This document shows, piece after piece, positions 7,015-13,170 of a stretch of DNA of 13,640 bases. The stretch lies in NCBI GenBank assembly GCA_003524845.1, contig DQGR01000014.1, forward strand, positions 5,977 through 19,616, written 5' to 3'. Within the stretch, counting starts at the first letter, position 1. Every line of letters begins with the position of its first letter. Made by a program: the position numbers and the translations under genes. The DNA comes from Patescibacteria group bacterium (GTDB lineage: Bacteria > Patescibacteriota > Microgenomatia > UBA10105). A model generated the notes under the pieces. That model made no database searches. It saw only the letters and a program-made list of their open reading frames with translations, and was not told the DNA's origin.

Positions 7015-8012
7015 TGACAAAAAAACACCATATGTTAATCCCGCCGAGGTATACGTTAAATAATCGCATTTCTGAACTTTTGACCCAAATTGAGGCAAGT
7101 CGGGCAGTCATCGAAGCAATCACAATTCCGCCGGAAGTGGAGGTAAACATTCGCCGGCAGTCAACGCTCAAAAGCGCTTTGTTTTCTGCCCGTATCGAAG
7201 GCAGCGAACTGACTCTTGATGATTTACCCGGCTCGGCGAACCAAAAAAAAGCCGAGGTCTACAATATTTTAAAAGCCCAGAATTGGATGTATGCGGAGCG
7301 ACATAAAGATTTGACAGTTGCCATCATCCTTACCTTGCATAGTTTTACCATGACGGGATTTACCGATGCCGGCAATTTAGGCAAATTCCGCAGCGAAGTG
7401 AGCGCGATTTTTAACAGCGCCGGGATCGCGATTTACCTGCCGCCACCACCCAAACAAATTAATCCGTTAACGGTCCGCTTATTAAAATACGTAGTCAGTG
7501 ACAAAGAACGGTTTATTCCGGTGAAAGCGGCACTGACGCATTTTATGTTTGAGAAAATCCATCCGTTTCTGGACGGGAACGGTCGGGTGGGCAGACTGGT
7601 TTTGCAAAAAATATTAGTGCACGGCGGATATGGGATGAAGGGATTACTCGCAATTGAAGAGTATCTGGATAACCACCGTTCTGCTTATTATCATGCACTT
7701 GAGGAACCGGAAAAAGAACTCAGCGATTATCTTATTTTTATGTTGGAGGCAATTGCTGAAACCGCAGAAAAAGCCAAAGAGTTGGTTTTACAGAAACAAA
7801 AAGCTGAAGTTACTGATTATTTATTGCCACGCCGGGCTGAAATTCTTAACATCATACAAGAACAGCGGCTCGTAAATTTTGATCAGATTCGCCGTCGTTT
7901 TATGCGCGTCAACGAGCGGACTTTGCGTTACGATTTAAAACAATTGCAAAATAGTGGCTTGATTAGAAAACTCGGGAATACGAAAGGTGTGTATTATGAA
8001 AGTGTGGAGTAA
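7014..8012 (+). CDS. fic: Fic-domain AMP transferase with N-terminal inhibitory motif and C-terminal winged helix
   Basis: 332 residues. Fic enzymes transfer AMP (less often other groups) from nucleotides to protein hydroxyl groups. The full Fic motif HPFLDGNGRVGR begins at H183 (catalytic base), and the target-binding flap lies around 126-146. An inhibitory helix motif S-X3-E-G is present at 58-63 (SARIEG, E62), marking a self-inhibited class II Fic. Residues about 272-330 form a winged-helix DNA-binding domain (RTLRYDLKQLQNSGLIRK recognition region). All catalytic residues are intact. The ATG at 7014 has AGG directly before it and AGGA 11 bases upstream, so initiation is weak; M7 is an alternative. 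The gene stands alone, downstream of the repeat array, and ends 9 bases before the convergent nagB-like gene. Autoregulation through the array is an inference. The target protein is unknown. Confidence 0.92.
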   Translation: MTKKHHMLIPPRYTLNNRISELLTQIEASRAVIEAITIPPEVEVNIRRQSTLKSALFSARIEGSELTLDDLPGSANQKKAEVYNILKAQNWMYAERHKDLTVAIILTLHSFTMTGFTDAGNLGKFRSEVSAIFNSAGIAIYLPPPPKQINPLTVRLLKYVVSDKERFIPVKAALTHFMFEKIHPFLDGNGRVGRLVLQKILVHGGYGMKGLLAIEEYLDNHRSAYYHALEEPEKELSDYLIFMLEAIAETAEKAKELVLQKQKAEVTDYLLPRRAEILNIIQEQRLVNFDQIRRRFMRVNERTLRYDLKQLQNSGLIRKLGNTKGVYYESVE

Positions 8013-8021
8013 GAAATTATA

Positions 8022-8840
8022 TTATGCAGTAATTACCTCTGCTGCTGCTTTGTCAATGAAAAGGGTGACTTTACTTCCGACACCGGGTAGGCGTAAACCT
8101 GAGGCGACACAGGATTCAGAAATTTCGCCAGTCAGCGCTTGCCGCAGCGCCAGTCCTTTTCCAGCTCCATACGCAATGAGCATGATATCACGGGCCGCGA
8201 AAATATTTGCCGGTCCTTGAGTAATTGCCTCAGAGAATCCTTCGCCACCCCGATCACGGTCACGCTGGACGGTAATTGGGTCAAGTAGTGCGACGTGTGT
8301 TTGGTCAGAAAAACTGGTACCGCTTTCATTGAATCCGATGTGGGCTCCGGGATACGGTCCGACTCCTAAAATAACTAAATCTGTTTGTTTTTGTTTCATC
8401 ACGATATTATATCGAAAGGCTTCAACTATCGGGTCAAGCGCATTGCCGTTTATTAAAAATGCATTTTCCGGTTTAATGTGGAATGGGCGAATTACTCTCC
8501 CTAAAATGTAACCGGCAAAACTTTCCGGGTGCAATGGGTTAGCATTCACGTACTCATCGAGGTGGCCGGCTGAGGTTCGTGAAAAACTCACACTGCCAAG
8601 CGCAACTTGTTGTGCTACAAATGTGTAGACTTGTTCCATCGTTTTTCCGGTGGCATAAATAATGTGACTGTCCGGTTTACTCAGGACTTGAGTTATTATA
8701 TGTGTACCTGCTGCCCAAGCTGTACTACTTTCATCTGCAAATATCCGAATGTCTTTGATATCTGGATGAGAAAGATGACGGAGTGGTTCAACGGGAATGA
8801 TCGGAAATTGCTCTTTGTATACTTCTAAAGTAGCTCGCAT
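8022..8840 (-). CDS. Divergent glucosamine-6-phosphate deaminase/isomerase-like protein (NagB family)
   Basis: 272 residues, NagB length. NagB interconverts glucosamine-6-phosphate and fructose-6-phosphate plus ammonia. Matching elements are LDEYVNANPLHPESF (94-108), in which D95 corresponds to the catalytic base D72 of E. coli NagB, LINGNA (129-134), and HIGFNE (167-172) with the H and E of the active site. Two regions differ. The phosphate loop is ATGKTM (63-68) instead of PTGGTP, and the loop before the histidine reads GVGPYPGAHIGFNE, where E. coli has GVGNDGHIAFNE, so the aspartate equivalent to D141 is missing. The substrate may be different. The ATG at 8840 lacks a well-spaced Shine-Dalgarno sequence (AAAGGA is 17 bases away). 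It lies 54 bases after the 109-residue ORF, probably cotranscribed with it. A glmS gene nearby supports an amino-sugar role. Confidence 0.75.
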   Translation of the reverse strand: MRATLEVYKEQFPIIPVEPLRHLSHPDIKDIRIFADESSTAWAAGTHIITQVLSKPDSHIIYATGKTMEQVYTFVAQQVALGSVSFSRTSAGHLDEYVNANPLHPESFAGYILGRVIRPFHIKPENAFLINGNALDPIVEAFRYNIVMKQKQTDLVILGVGPYPGAHIGFNESGTSFSDQTHVALLDPITVQRDRDRGGEGFSEAITQGPANIFAARDIMLIAYGAGKGLALRQALTGEISESCVASGLRLPGVGSKVTLFIDKAAAEVITA

Positions 8841-8894
8841 ACTATCGGCTACAATAATCCTTTTTGAGCCATTTGTAAAGCCCTTAACGCTACG

Positions 8895-9224
8895 CTAGAT
8901 AATTTCGTCAATCGGTTTCATGAGTTGAAATGAAAACGGGGCAGTTTCTTCCGGTCCGAGATATTGAGGGAACAGAGCTGCTTTAACAGAATTAATAATA
9001 TATTTTTGATTATGACAGTCAGTTATTAATAAGGAATAGTGCAGTGGTTCGCCGGTCTGCGGATGACGATATACGAGATAGTGCTTTGATAAGTCAGGAA
9101 ATTGTACACGTATTTGTTGAAACAATGCTTCGACTGTATACCGACAGTTGCCTGGTGTTTCCAGCTTTTCATCTTGTAGCATTTTTCCGCGGATGAATTG
9201 TGCTGCCAGTTCCAACCGTTGCAT
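8895..9224 (-). CDS. Unrecognised 109-aa protein with candidate Cys-His pair
   Basis: I do not recognise this family. It is a soluble-looking 109-residue protein with no signal peptide or membrane segment. Helical N-terminus (LELAAQFIRGKM) is followed by GNCRYTVEAL (25-34), then HYSLLITDC (62-70) and KYIINS (74-79). The order Cys27, His62, then Asp69 or Asn78 in a beta-rich second half recalls papain/transglutaminase-fold proteins, where a cysteine at a helix start precedes a histidine strand; this is a loose resemblance. It ends with TAG. Two ATGs lie 5 bases apart; only 9224 is in frame. TAAAAT (9236-9231, - strand) stands 6 bases before the start with TAGCCA 17 bases further upstream, so a leaderless transcript is possible. 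It precedes the nagB-like gene on the same strand. Confidence 0.6.
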   Translation of the reverse strand: MQRLELAAQFIRGKMLQDEKLETPGNCRYTVEALFQQIRVQFPDLSKHYLVYRHPQTGEPLHYSLLITDCHNQKYIINSVKAALFPQYLGPEETAPFSFQLMKPIDEII

Positions 9225-9233
9225 TGCATTATT

Positions 9234-9259
9234 TTACTTCACCATCACAATTTTGGCTA
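9234..9259 (-). repeat. 26-bp imperfect copy of the glmS 3' end
   Basis: On the - strand this segment reads GCC AAA ATT GTG ATG GTG AAG TAA, i.e. AKIVMVK-stop, and matches the last codons of glmS (10162-10187, AKSVTVK-stop) at 22 of 26 bases in the same orientation. The open frame continues a few codons upstream (RFSNCFIAK) before a TGA. It may be the remnant of a lost or duplicated glmS-like gene, a direct repeat left by rearrangement, or chance. Confidence 0.35.
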
Positions 9260-9323
9260 TAAAGCAATTAGAAAATCTTGCGGTTCATACCGCCCGCCGG
9301 ATGTCCAGTACAGTGCGTAGGTA

Positions 9324-9332
9324 TGTTACAAT
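9324..9332 (+). promoter_or_regulatory. Extended -10 promoter of the aspartic protease gene
   Basis: TGT followed by TACAAT (9327-9332) is an extended -10 element, and the ATG begins 9 bases later at 9342, so the mRNA would be nearly leaderless. There is no convincing -35 and no Shine-Dalgarno sequence. Confidence 0.5.
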
Positions 9333-9341
9333 AATTTCACT

Positions 9342-9698
9342 ATGGGAATGACTGACGTACTGCTTAAAATAAAAAATCCGCAAAATCCGGCCAAACAATT
9401 TAAAGGAAAGTTTTTAGTGGATAGCGGCGCTACTTACACAGTCGTGCCTGCAAAAATATTGCAGCGGTTGGGAATTAAACCACAGGGTGAAGAAGAATTT
9501 TCACTCGCAGACGGCACCTCGATTAAACGAAAAGTTGGGACAGTCTTGTATGAATTTGAGGGCATTGAACGCGGTGCGCCGGTCTTGTTTGGGGAAGAGG
9601 GCGACAGTCAATTATTAGGTATCTTTACGCTTGAAGCATTAGGCTTCACTCTTGATCCACTCAGGCGAACACTGCAAAAAGCCTTGTTGCGACTGTAA
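9342..9698 (+). CDS. Retropepsin-like aspartic protease (clan AA), single domain
   Basis: 118 residues, the size of one retropepsin-like domain that becomes active as a homodimer. The catalytic D27-S-G-A motif lies in FLVDSGATYTVVP (24-36), a flap-like LADGT is at 56-60, and the second hydrophobic-hydrophobic-Gly signature is LLGIFTLEALGFTLDP (91-106). There is no signal peptide or membrane segment, so it should be cytoplasmic, unlike membrane-anchored or SpoIIGA-type relatives. The ATG at 9342 follows an extended -10 box by 9 bases and has no ribosome binding site; M3 (9348) is an alternative. It is divergent from the 109-residue ORF. AAAGTAATTACTTT (9697-9710) overlapping the stop could form a weak AT-rich hairpin before T-rich sequence. 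The substrate is unknown. Confidence 0.85.
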   Translation: MGMTDVLLKIKNPQNPAKQFKGKFLVDSGATYTVVPAKILQRLGIKPQGEEEFSLADGTSIKRKVGTVLYEFEGIERGAPVLFGEEGDSQLLGIFTLEALGFTLDPLRRTLQKALLRL

Positions 9699-9734
9699 AG
9701 TAATTACTTTTTATATCTACATGTATACACAATA

Positions 9735-9763
9735 TTGAATTTAGAGCCTCTTTATAGTATAAT
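9735..9763 (+). promoter_or_regulatory. Strong consensus promoter before the TAG-split ORF
   Basis: TTGAAT (9735-9740), exactly 17 bases, then a perfect TATAAT (9758-9763). The predicted transcript start is near 9770, six bases before the ATG at 9776. This is the best sigma-70-type promoter in the window and argues that the following ORF is, or recently was, expressed. Confidence 0.6.
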
Positions 9764-9775
9764 TCACCCCTGTAT

Positions 9776-10138
9776 ATGCGAATACCAAAAGAACAAAGTT
9801 CGGCAGAATATAACCCAGAAACTGCTTTTACCAAATTAGATTCCTTTATTCGGTCAAAATTAACCAGTGATTCTGAGTTTGCCTATGACCAAAACTTTTT
9901 ATTTATAGATGCCTGGACAATAGAAATGTAGGGGCCTTTATTATTATTAGGAATGCGACCCGAACTCTTTATTGATAGTAAACCGGCAGATTTACGGGAC
10001 CTCGGACAAGAATTCTATAAACTTACTAATTCCCTCGATGAATCTGAATTTGACACGGCGCGCCGCAGGGAATTTGGTTTTTACTTAATCGGTTTAGCAG
10101 ACGGAATGGAGTTGAGTTCGACTACAAAAACCAGTTAA
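9776..10138 (+). pseudogene. Unknown small protein ORF interrupted by one in-frame TAG
   Basis: From the ATG at 9776 the frame encodes MRIPKEQSSAEYNPE and so on for 51 codons, meets TAG at 9929-9931, then continues in the same frame through GPLLLLGMRPELF to a TAA ending at 10138. Without the TAG it would be a 120-residue protein, charged, without membrane segments, and of no family I recognise. The two halves read as one protein: a hydrophobic strand (FLFIDAWTIEM, stop, GPLLLLG) crosses the stop. A single C-to-T (CAG) or G-to-A (TGG) change would explain it. The ATG at 9953 after the stop has AGGA too close for good initiation. A consensus promoter lies just upstream. It could be a recent pseudogene, two short ORFs, or a readthrough product. 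It converges with glmS. Confidence 0.5.
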
Positions 10139-10161
10139 GCTTCGAGAAATTCCTACTATAT

Positions 10162-11973
10162 TTACTTCACTGTCACGCTTTTGGCTAGATTCCTCGGTTT
10201 GTCTGGATCGAGATCGCGCTCAAGCGTTAAATAGTATGCCAGGAGTTGCGCAACTACTATATTCGGAATGATCGTAGCTTCCTCTGCGTCTTTTACCTCG
10301 ATATATTCGTCAAAAATTTCGTGCGGGGTATGCGAGATGCCGAGAATTTTGGCGCCTCTCGCTTTCATTTCCATAGCTCCGGCGAGATTTGCGCCGTACG
10401 TTTCATCATTCGGTAAAAACGCAATGCACGGCGTGCCTTTTTCAACAAGTGCAAGCGGTCCATGTTTCAGCTCTCCTGCGGCCATACCCTCGGCGTGGAT
10501 GTAGGCGATTTCCTTGATTTTAAGTGCAGTTTCCAAACTCGCAGGGTATGAAAGGCCGCGGCCAATCACAAACAAATGGCGGGTATTTTTCAGTTGGCGG
10601 GCCAATTTTTTAAACTGGACAATGCTTTTTTGCACAAGTAATTGATTGGTCGATTCAATTGCCCGCTTGACTACATCCTGTCCGGCTTTAGTTTTTCCCG
10701 CCAAAGCGTACGCGAGTAAAGTCAGGTGGGCAAGCATTGCGGTAACGGCTTTGGTTGAAGCCACCGCCTTTTCCGGACCGGCTGCTATTAAAATTTTATG
10801 GTCAGCCACCCGATACAAAGTCGAGCCAAAGACGTTGACGAGGGCCACAATCCGGGCCTGTTTGAGTTTGGCTTTTTTCACTGATTCGAGAATATCCATG
10901 GTTTCACCGGATTGCGAAACCGGAATTATAACACTTCGGGAATTTAAAAAATCCAACTGGTACCCAAACTCGCTGCCTATTGCCCAGTTGATATGTTTCC
11001 CGGCAATTTTTGAAAACAAATAGGCTCCGGCAATTGCAACATACGAAGCACTACCACATCCCAACAGATACGAGTGAGCCGCATCCTTTATGGTGTCCGC
11101 ATTTTTCTGAATCGTTGCGACTGATTGACTGGCAATACTTTCAAGTACGCGCGGCTGCTCATGTATTTCCTTGAGCATAAAATGGGGGAAACTTCCGAGC
11201 TGAGTTTGGTCAACAATCCAGTTGAGGCGAACTTTTTTAACTACAATTTCGTTTCCGGTTTTGACATTATTTATCGTAATTGTATTTTTAGTGAGCAGTG
11301 CCATTTCGTCATCTTCGAGAAAATGGACAGTTCGGGTAAAGGGAAGTAGGGCAGTTGCATCACTTGCGACTAAATTTTCCCCATCGCCAAAACCAACCGC
11401 AAGCGGTGAACCATTTCTGACTGCAATAATTTTCTGGTCTTTTAAGCTGGTGACGATGAGCGCGTTTAAGCCAGTACAGTCGTTAAACGCAGTGCGCACG
11501 GCATCAGAAAATGATCTGGTTTTGACATATTCTTCTATTAAATGTGTTGCCACTTCAGAATCGGTTTCACTTAAAAACAGGTGGCCTTTAATGATTAACT
11601 TGTTTTTAATTTCCTGATAATTTTCAATTATGCCGTTGTGTACGACGGCAATTGTGTGAGAACAATCCAGGTGCGGATGGGCATTACGTTCAGTCACGCC
11701 GCCGTGGGTAGCCCAGCGGGTGTGGCCGAAAGCAAGATTTCCTTCAGGTAAATCGTTGACCGAGGCGTTACCAATCTTACCAACCTGTTTTTTAACTGCA
11801 ATTGCTGAATTGCTAAATTGTTCACCCTGAGCAGAGTCGAAGGGTTTCATTATTATAGGTATTGTTGCGACACCCCATGAATCGTAACCCCGGTACTCGA
11901 GGGATTTGAGACCTTCTAAAACGATTTGAGCAGCAGTTGTTTTTTTGCCAATATAGCCGAATATTCCACACAT
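10162..11973 (-). CDS. glmS: Glutamine-fructose-6-phosphate aminotransferase (isomerizing)
   Basis: 603 residues. Makes glucosamine-6-phosphate from fructose-6-phosphate and glutamine, the first step to UDP-GlcNAc and cell wall. The start is MCGIFGYIG, with the catalytic Cys2 exposed after Met removal. The glutaminase domain shows HTRWATHG (84-91), NAHPH (97-101), HNGIIEN (112-118) and SETDSEV (135-141). The two SIS sugar domains carry SQSGET (353-358), VASTKA (404-409), HAEGMAAGELKHGP (493-506) and the C-terminal RNLAKSVTVK. A strong AAAGGAG sits 5 bases upstream, which fixes the ATG at 11973 against a longer open frame to 12030. Compared with E. coli GlmS there are about 14 extra residues after YRGYDSWGVA, including PFDSAQG (44-50), encoded by a palindromic repeat. 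Catalytic residues are intact. A long leader precedes the gene. Confidence 0.97.
   Translation of the reverse strand: MCGIFGYIGKKTTAAQIVLEGLKSLEYRGYDSWGVATIPIIMKPFDSAQGEQFSNSAIAVKKQVGKIGNASVNDLPEGNLAFGHTRWATHGGVTERNAHPHLDCSHTIAVVHNGIIENYQEIKNKLIIKGHLFLSETDSEVATHLIEEYVKTRSFSDAVRTAFNDCTGLNALIVTSLKDQKIIAVRNGSPLAVGFGDGENLVASDATALLPFTRTVHFLEDDEMALLTKNTITINNVKTGNEIVVKKVRLNWIVDQTQLGSFPHFMLKEIHEQPRVLESIASQSVATIQKNADTIKDAAHSYLLGCGSASYVAIAGAYLFSKIAGKHINWAIGSEFGYQLDFLNSRSVIIPVSQSGETMDILESVKKAKLKQARIVALVNVFGSTLYRVADHKILIAAGPEKAVASTKAVTAMLAHLTLLAYALAGKTKAGQDVVKRAIESTNQLLVQKSIVQFKKLARQLKNTRHLFVIGRGLSYPASLETALKIKEIAYIHAEGMAAGELKHGPLALVEKGTPCIAFLPNDETYGANLAGAMEMKARGAKILGISHTPHEIFDEYIEVKDAEEATIIPNIVVAQLLAYYLTLERDLDPDKPRNLAKSVTVK
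11824..11845. repeat. Palindromic repeat inserted in frame within glmS
   Basis: CCCTGAGCAGAGTCGAAGGG (11825-11844), flanked by A and T that extend the dyad, encodes PFDSAQG of GlmS. Its reverse complement matches the intergenic copy at 12274-12291 in 16 of 18 positions; the two lie in opposite orientation. It falls in the stretch where GlmS is longer than the E. coli enzyme. Next to it lies a short tandem AGCAATT duplication (about 11801-11818). Confidence 0.7.
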
Positions 11974-11978
11974 ATTGA

Positions 11979-11985
11979 CTCCTTT
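11979..11985 (-). promoter_or_regulatory. Strong ribosome binding site of glmS
   Basis: AAAGGAG on the - strand, 5 bases before the ATG. It decides the start codon and contrasts with the many genes here that lack such a site. Confidence 0.85.
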
Positions 11986-12130
11986 TAGAGAGAAATCCCA
12001 AATCACAAATCCCAATGTAAACAAAATCAAATTAATAAATCCCGAAAAGCATTTTATTTCTGGAATTTTGAAGTTGTTTGAAATTTAGTGCTTGGTATTT
12101 AGGTTGTTTTTGAAGGTAGAGCGGACTTCA
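11986..12130. repeat. Degenerate AT-rich low-complexity repeat in the glmS leader
   Basis: Imperfect copies of a short G2-3-A-T-T-T-like unit. On the - strand near 11990-12015 TTGGGATTTGTGATTTGGGATT recurs as GGGATTT/GTGATTT, and on the + strand about 12061-12112 shows GGAATTTTG, GAAATTTAGTG and GGTATTTAGG. It has no coding capacity. I associate such strings with intergenic repeats of Patescibacteria from memory only. It lies between the glmS ribosome binding site and the hairpin cluster. Confidence 0.4.
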
Positions 12131-12148
12131 AAAGATAAGACTTTGTAT

Positions 12149-12164
12149 TGGTTGTTACCAACCA
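12149..12164. repeat. Perfect 6-bp hairpin with tetraloop
   Basis: TGGTTG (12149-12154) pairs with CAACCA (12159-12164) over TTAC. No T-tract follows on either strand at the right distance, so it is not a terminator; it may be part of the structured glmS leader. Confidence 0.45.
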
Positions 12165-12195
12165 GGTTTAATCTTTCTTTATCGATGTGAAGTAC

Positions 12196-12270
12196 ACCGA
12201 GGGGTTTCCGCAGATGCTTCCGCCTTGGGCGGAGTCCGATTGTCGCCTCGTCGGCGACCCCCTTCCTCGT
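12196..12270. other. Multi-branched inverted-repeat structure in the glmS leader (possible RNA element)
   Basis: An outer imperfect stem joins CGAGG plus GG (12198-12204) with CC plus CCTCG (12261-12269, TT bulge). Inside it are two perfect 6-bp hairpins: TCCGCC/GGCGGA (12219-12233, loop TTG) and GTCGCC/GGCGAC (12242-12258, loop TCGTC). The segment is far richer in G and C than its flanks. It could be a cis-acting RNA in the glmS leader, a small mobile palindromic element, or a nested set of repeats. It does not match the glmS ribozyme core. Confidence 0.45.
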
Positions 12271-12273
12271 ATT

Positions 12274-12291
12274 CCTTCGACTTCGCTCAGG
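12274..12291. repeat. Intergenic copy of the TTCGACTTCGCTCAGG palindromic repeat
   Basis: CCTTCGACTTCGCTCAGG, 16 of 18 identical to the copy inside glmS in inverted orientation. It directly follows the multi-hairpin structure, so the two may form one composite repeat block. Confidence 0.65.
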
Positions 12292-12383
12292 ACAAGCCCG
12301 CTTTTAATAGTTTGTTCCAAACGTTATCAAAGGAGCCACACGCTATAGTTATTCTTCTCGCTTTTTGATCTCCTTTCGCAGAG

Positions 12384-12392
12384 AGTATAACA
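12384..12392 (-). promoter_or_regulatory. Candidate extended -10 promoter for glmS
   Basis: On the - strand TGT plus TATACT (12389-12384) is an extended -10, with no good -35. Transcription from about 12377 would give a leader of about 400 bases containing all the hairpins. Its first bases include AAAGGAG (12376-12370), which could pair with CTCCTTT (12335-12329) to make a 5' stem with a 34-base loop. No start codon follows that AAAGGAG at a useful distance. Confidence 0.4.
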
Positions 12393-12454
12393 TATACGGA
12401 CATTAGTCTTGTATTAGTCTTTAAGATTATATACAAGATAAGGTGTTATGTGTT

Positions 12455-13120
12455 ATGCAAATTGATAATTTGAGCAATATTAAAGTTTTAGTTTGGGATT
12501 TTGATAGTACTTTGTACCCGCCACAGCCCAAATTGTTTACCGCAGTTCGGGAAGCCGAGTATCAAGTCATTAGGGATCACACCGGCTGGCCACGGGAGAG
12601 AGCAATGGCAGAATTTAAAAAATTGCACAAGGTTGTTACGCCGAGTGGTACTCAAATCACGGCGAATTTAACCAAAATTCCCGTAGTACAAGCGGCGCGT
12701 GAAACTGAAAATTATTTTGACCGCAGGAAATTTTTAGGCAAAGACTTATTACTTATTAGTTTATTTCAGAAATTGATTCGTTATCAGCACGTGCTGGTAC
12801 CTAATGGCATTAAAGAAAAAATTACCGAAACCCTTGAAGTCCTCGGCGTGCCGATTACGACCTTTCAATCTGTTATTACGCCGGAAACTACTCAGGTCAC
12901 CAAACCAAACTCAAAACCGTTTGAACTGGTGCTCGAGTTTACCAAATTACCCGCAGCCCAACACCTGATGATCGGGGATCGAGTTGAAGTAGATTTACTG
13001 CCTGCTAAAAAATTGGGGATGCAAACGTGTTGGGTAAGTTGGAATCAGGTAAGTCCGGAAACCGACGGAGTAGATCTGATTATTTCTCAGGTGTATGAGT
13101 TATCGGATTTGCTCTCATAA
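12455..13120 (+). CDS. HAD-superfamily phosphatase (nucleotidase-like)
   Basis: 221 residues from this ATG. HAD hydrolases use an aspartate nucleophile to dephosphorylate small molecules. Motif I is DFDSTLYP (D15 nucleophile, D17 acid/base), motif III lysine is in TKPNSKPFELVLE, and motif IV is GDRVEVD. An alpha-helical cap lies between motifs I and II. D-x-D-S/N-T-L-Y-P is typical of pyrimidine 5'-nucleotidase-like and YjjG-like members, and the next gene is tmk, so a nucleotide substrate is possible but not shown. Start choice: ATG 12455 has AAGG 11 bases upstream. GTG 12443 (four residues more) is an alternative, since TATACA (12430-12435) ends 7 bases before it, as in the leaderless genes here. 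It is divergent from glmS and 50 bases upstream of tmk. Confidence 0.85.
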   Translation: MQIDNLSNIKVLVWDFDSTLYPPQPKLFTAVREAEYQVIRDHTGWPRERAMAEFKKLHKVVTPSGTQITANLTKIPVVQAARETENYFDRRKFLGKDLLLISLFQKLIRYQHVLVPNGIKEKITETLEVLGVPITTFQSVITPETTQVTKPNSKPFELVLEFTKLPAAQHLMIGDRVEVDLLPAKKLGMQTCWVSWNQVSPETDGVDLIISQVYELSDLLS

Positions 13121-13134
13121 GTAACAGCGGCTTA

Positions 13135-13163
13135 TTGTGTCCCTACGCAATTTTTGCTAATCT
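13135..13163 (+). promoter_or_regulatory. Candidate leaderless promoter of tmk
   Basis: TTGTGT (13135-13140), 17 bases, then TAATCT (13158-13163) preceded by TGC as an extended -10. The GTG start of tmk begins 7 bases later, so the predicted +1 coincides with the start codon. There is no Shine-Dalgarno sequence. Confidence 0.45.
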
Positions 13164-13170
13164 CAATCTT

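Noticed and set aside
9929..9931. Pyrrolysine or general TAG reassignment
   Set aside because: TAG ends the 109-aa gene normally, and no pyl genes or tRNA are visible. The TAG is treated as a single event needing explanation.
11974..12030. 19-residue N-terminal extension of GlmS
   Set aside because: The catalytic cysteine must be at position 2, and a strong AAAGGAG precedes the ATG at 11973.
12329..12376. Ribosome binding sites (AAAGGAG on both strands) for small unlisted genes
   Set aside because: Neither AAAGGAG copy has a start codon 5-12 bases downstream; they are better read as arms of an inverted repeat.
11974..12390. glmS ribozyme in the glmS leader
   Set aside because: A GACGAGG string and a GGCGGA string occur on the - strand, but not in the order or pairing context of the ribozyme core, and the structured part is about 220 bases from the start codon rather than close to it.
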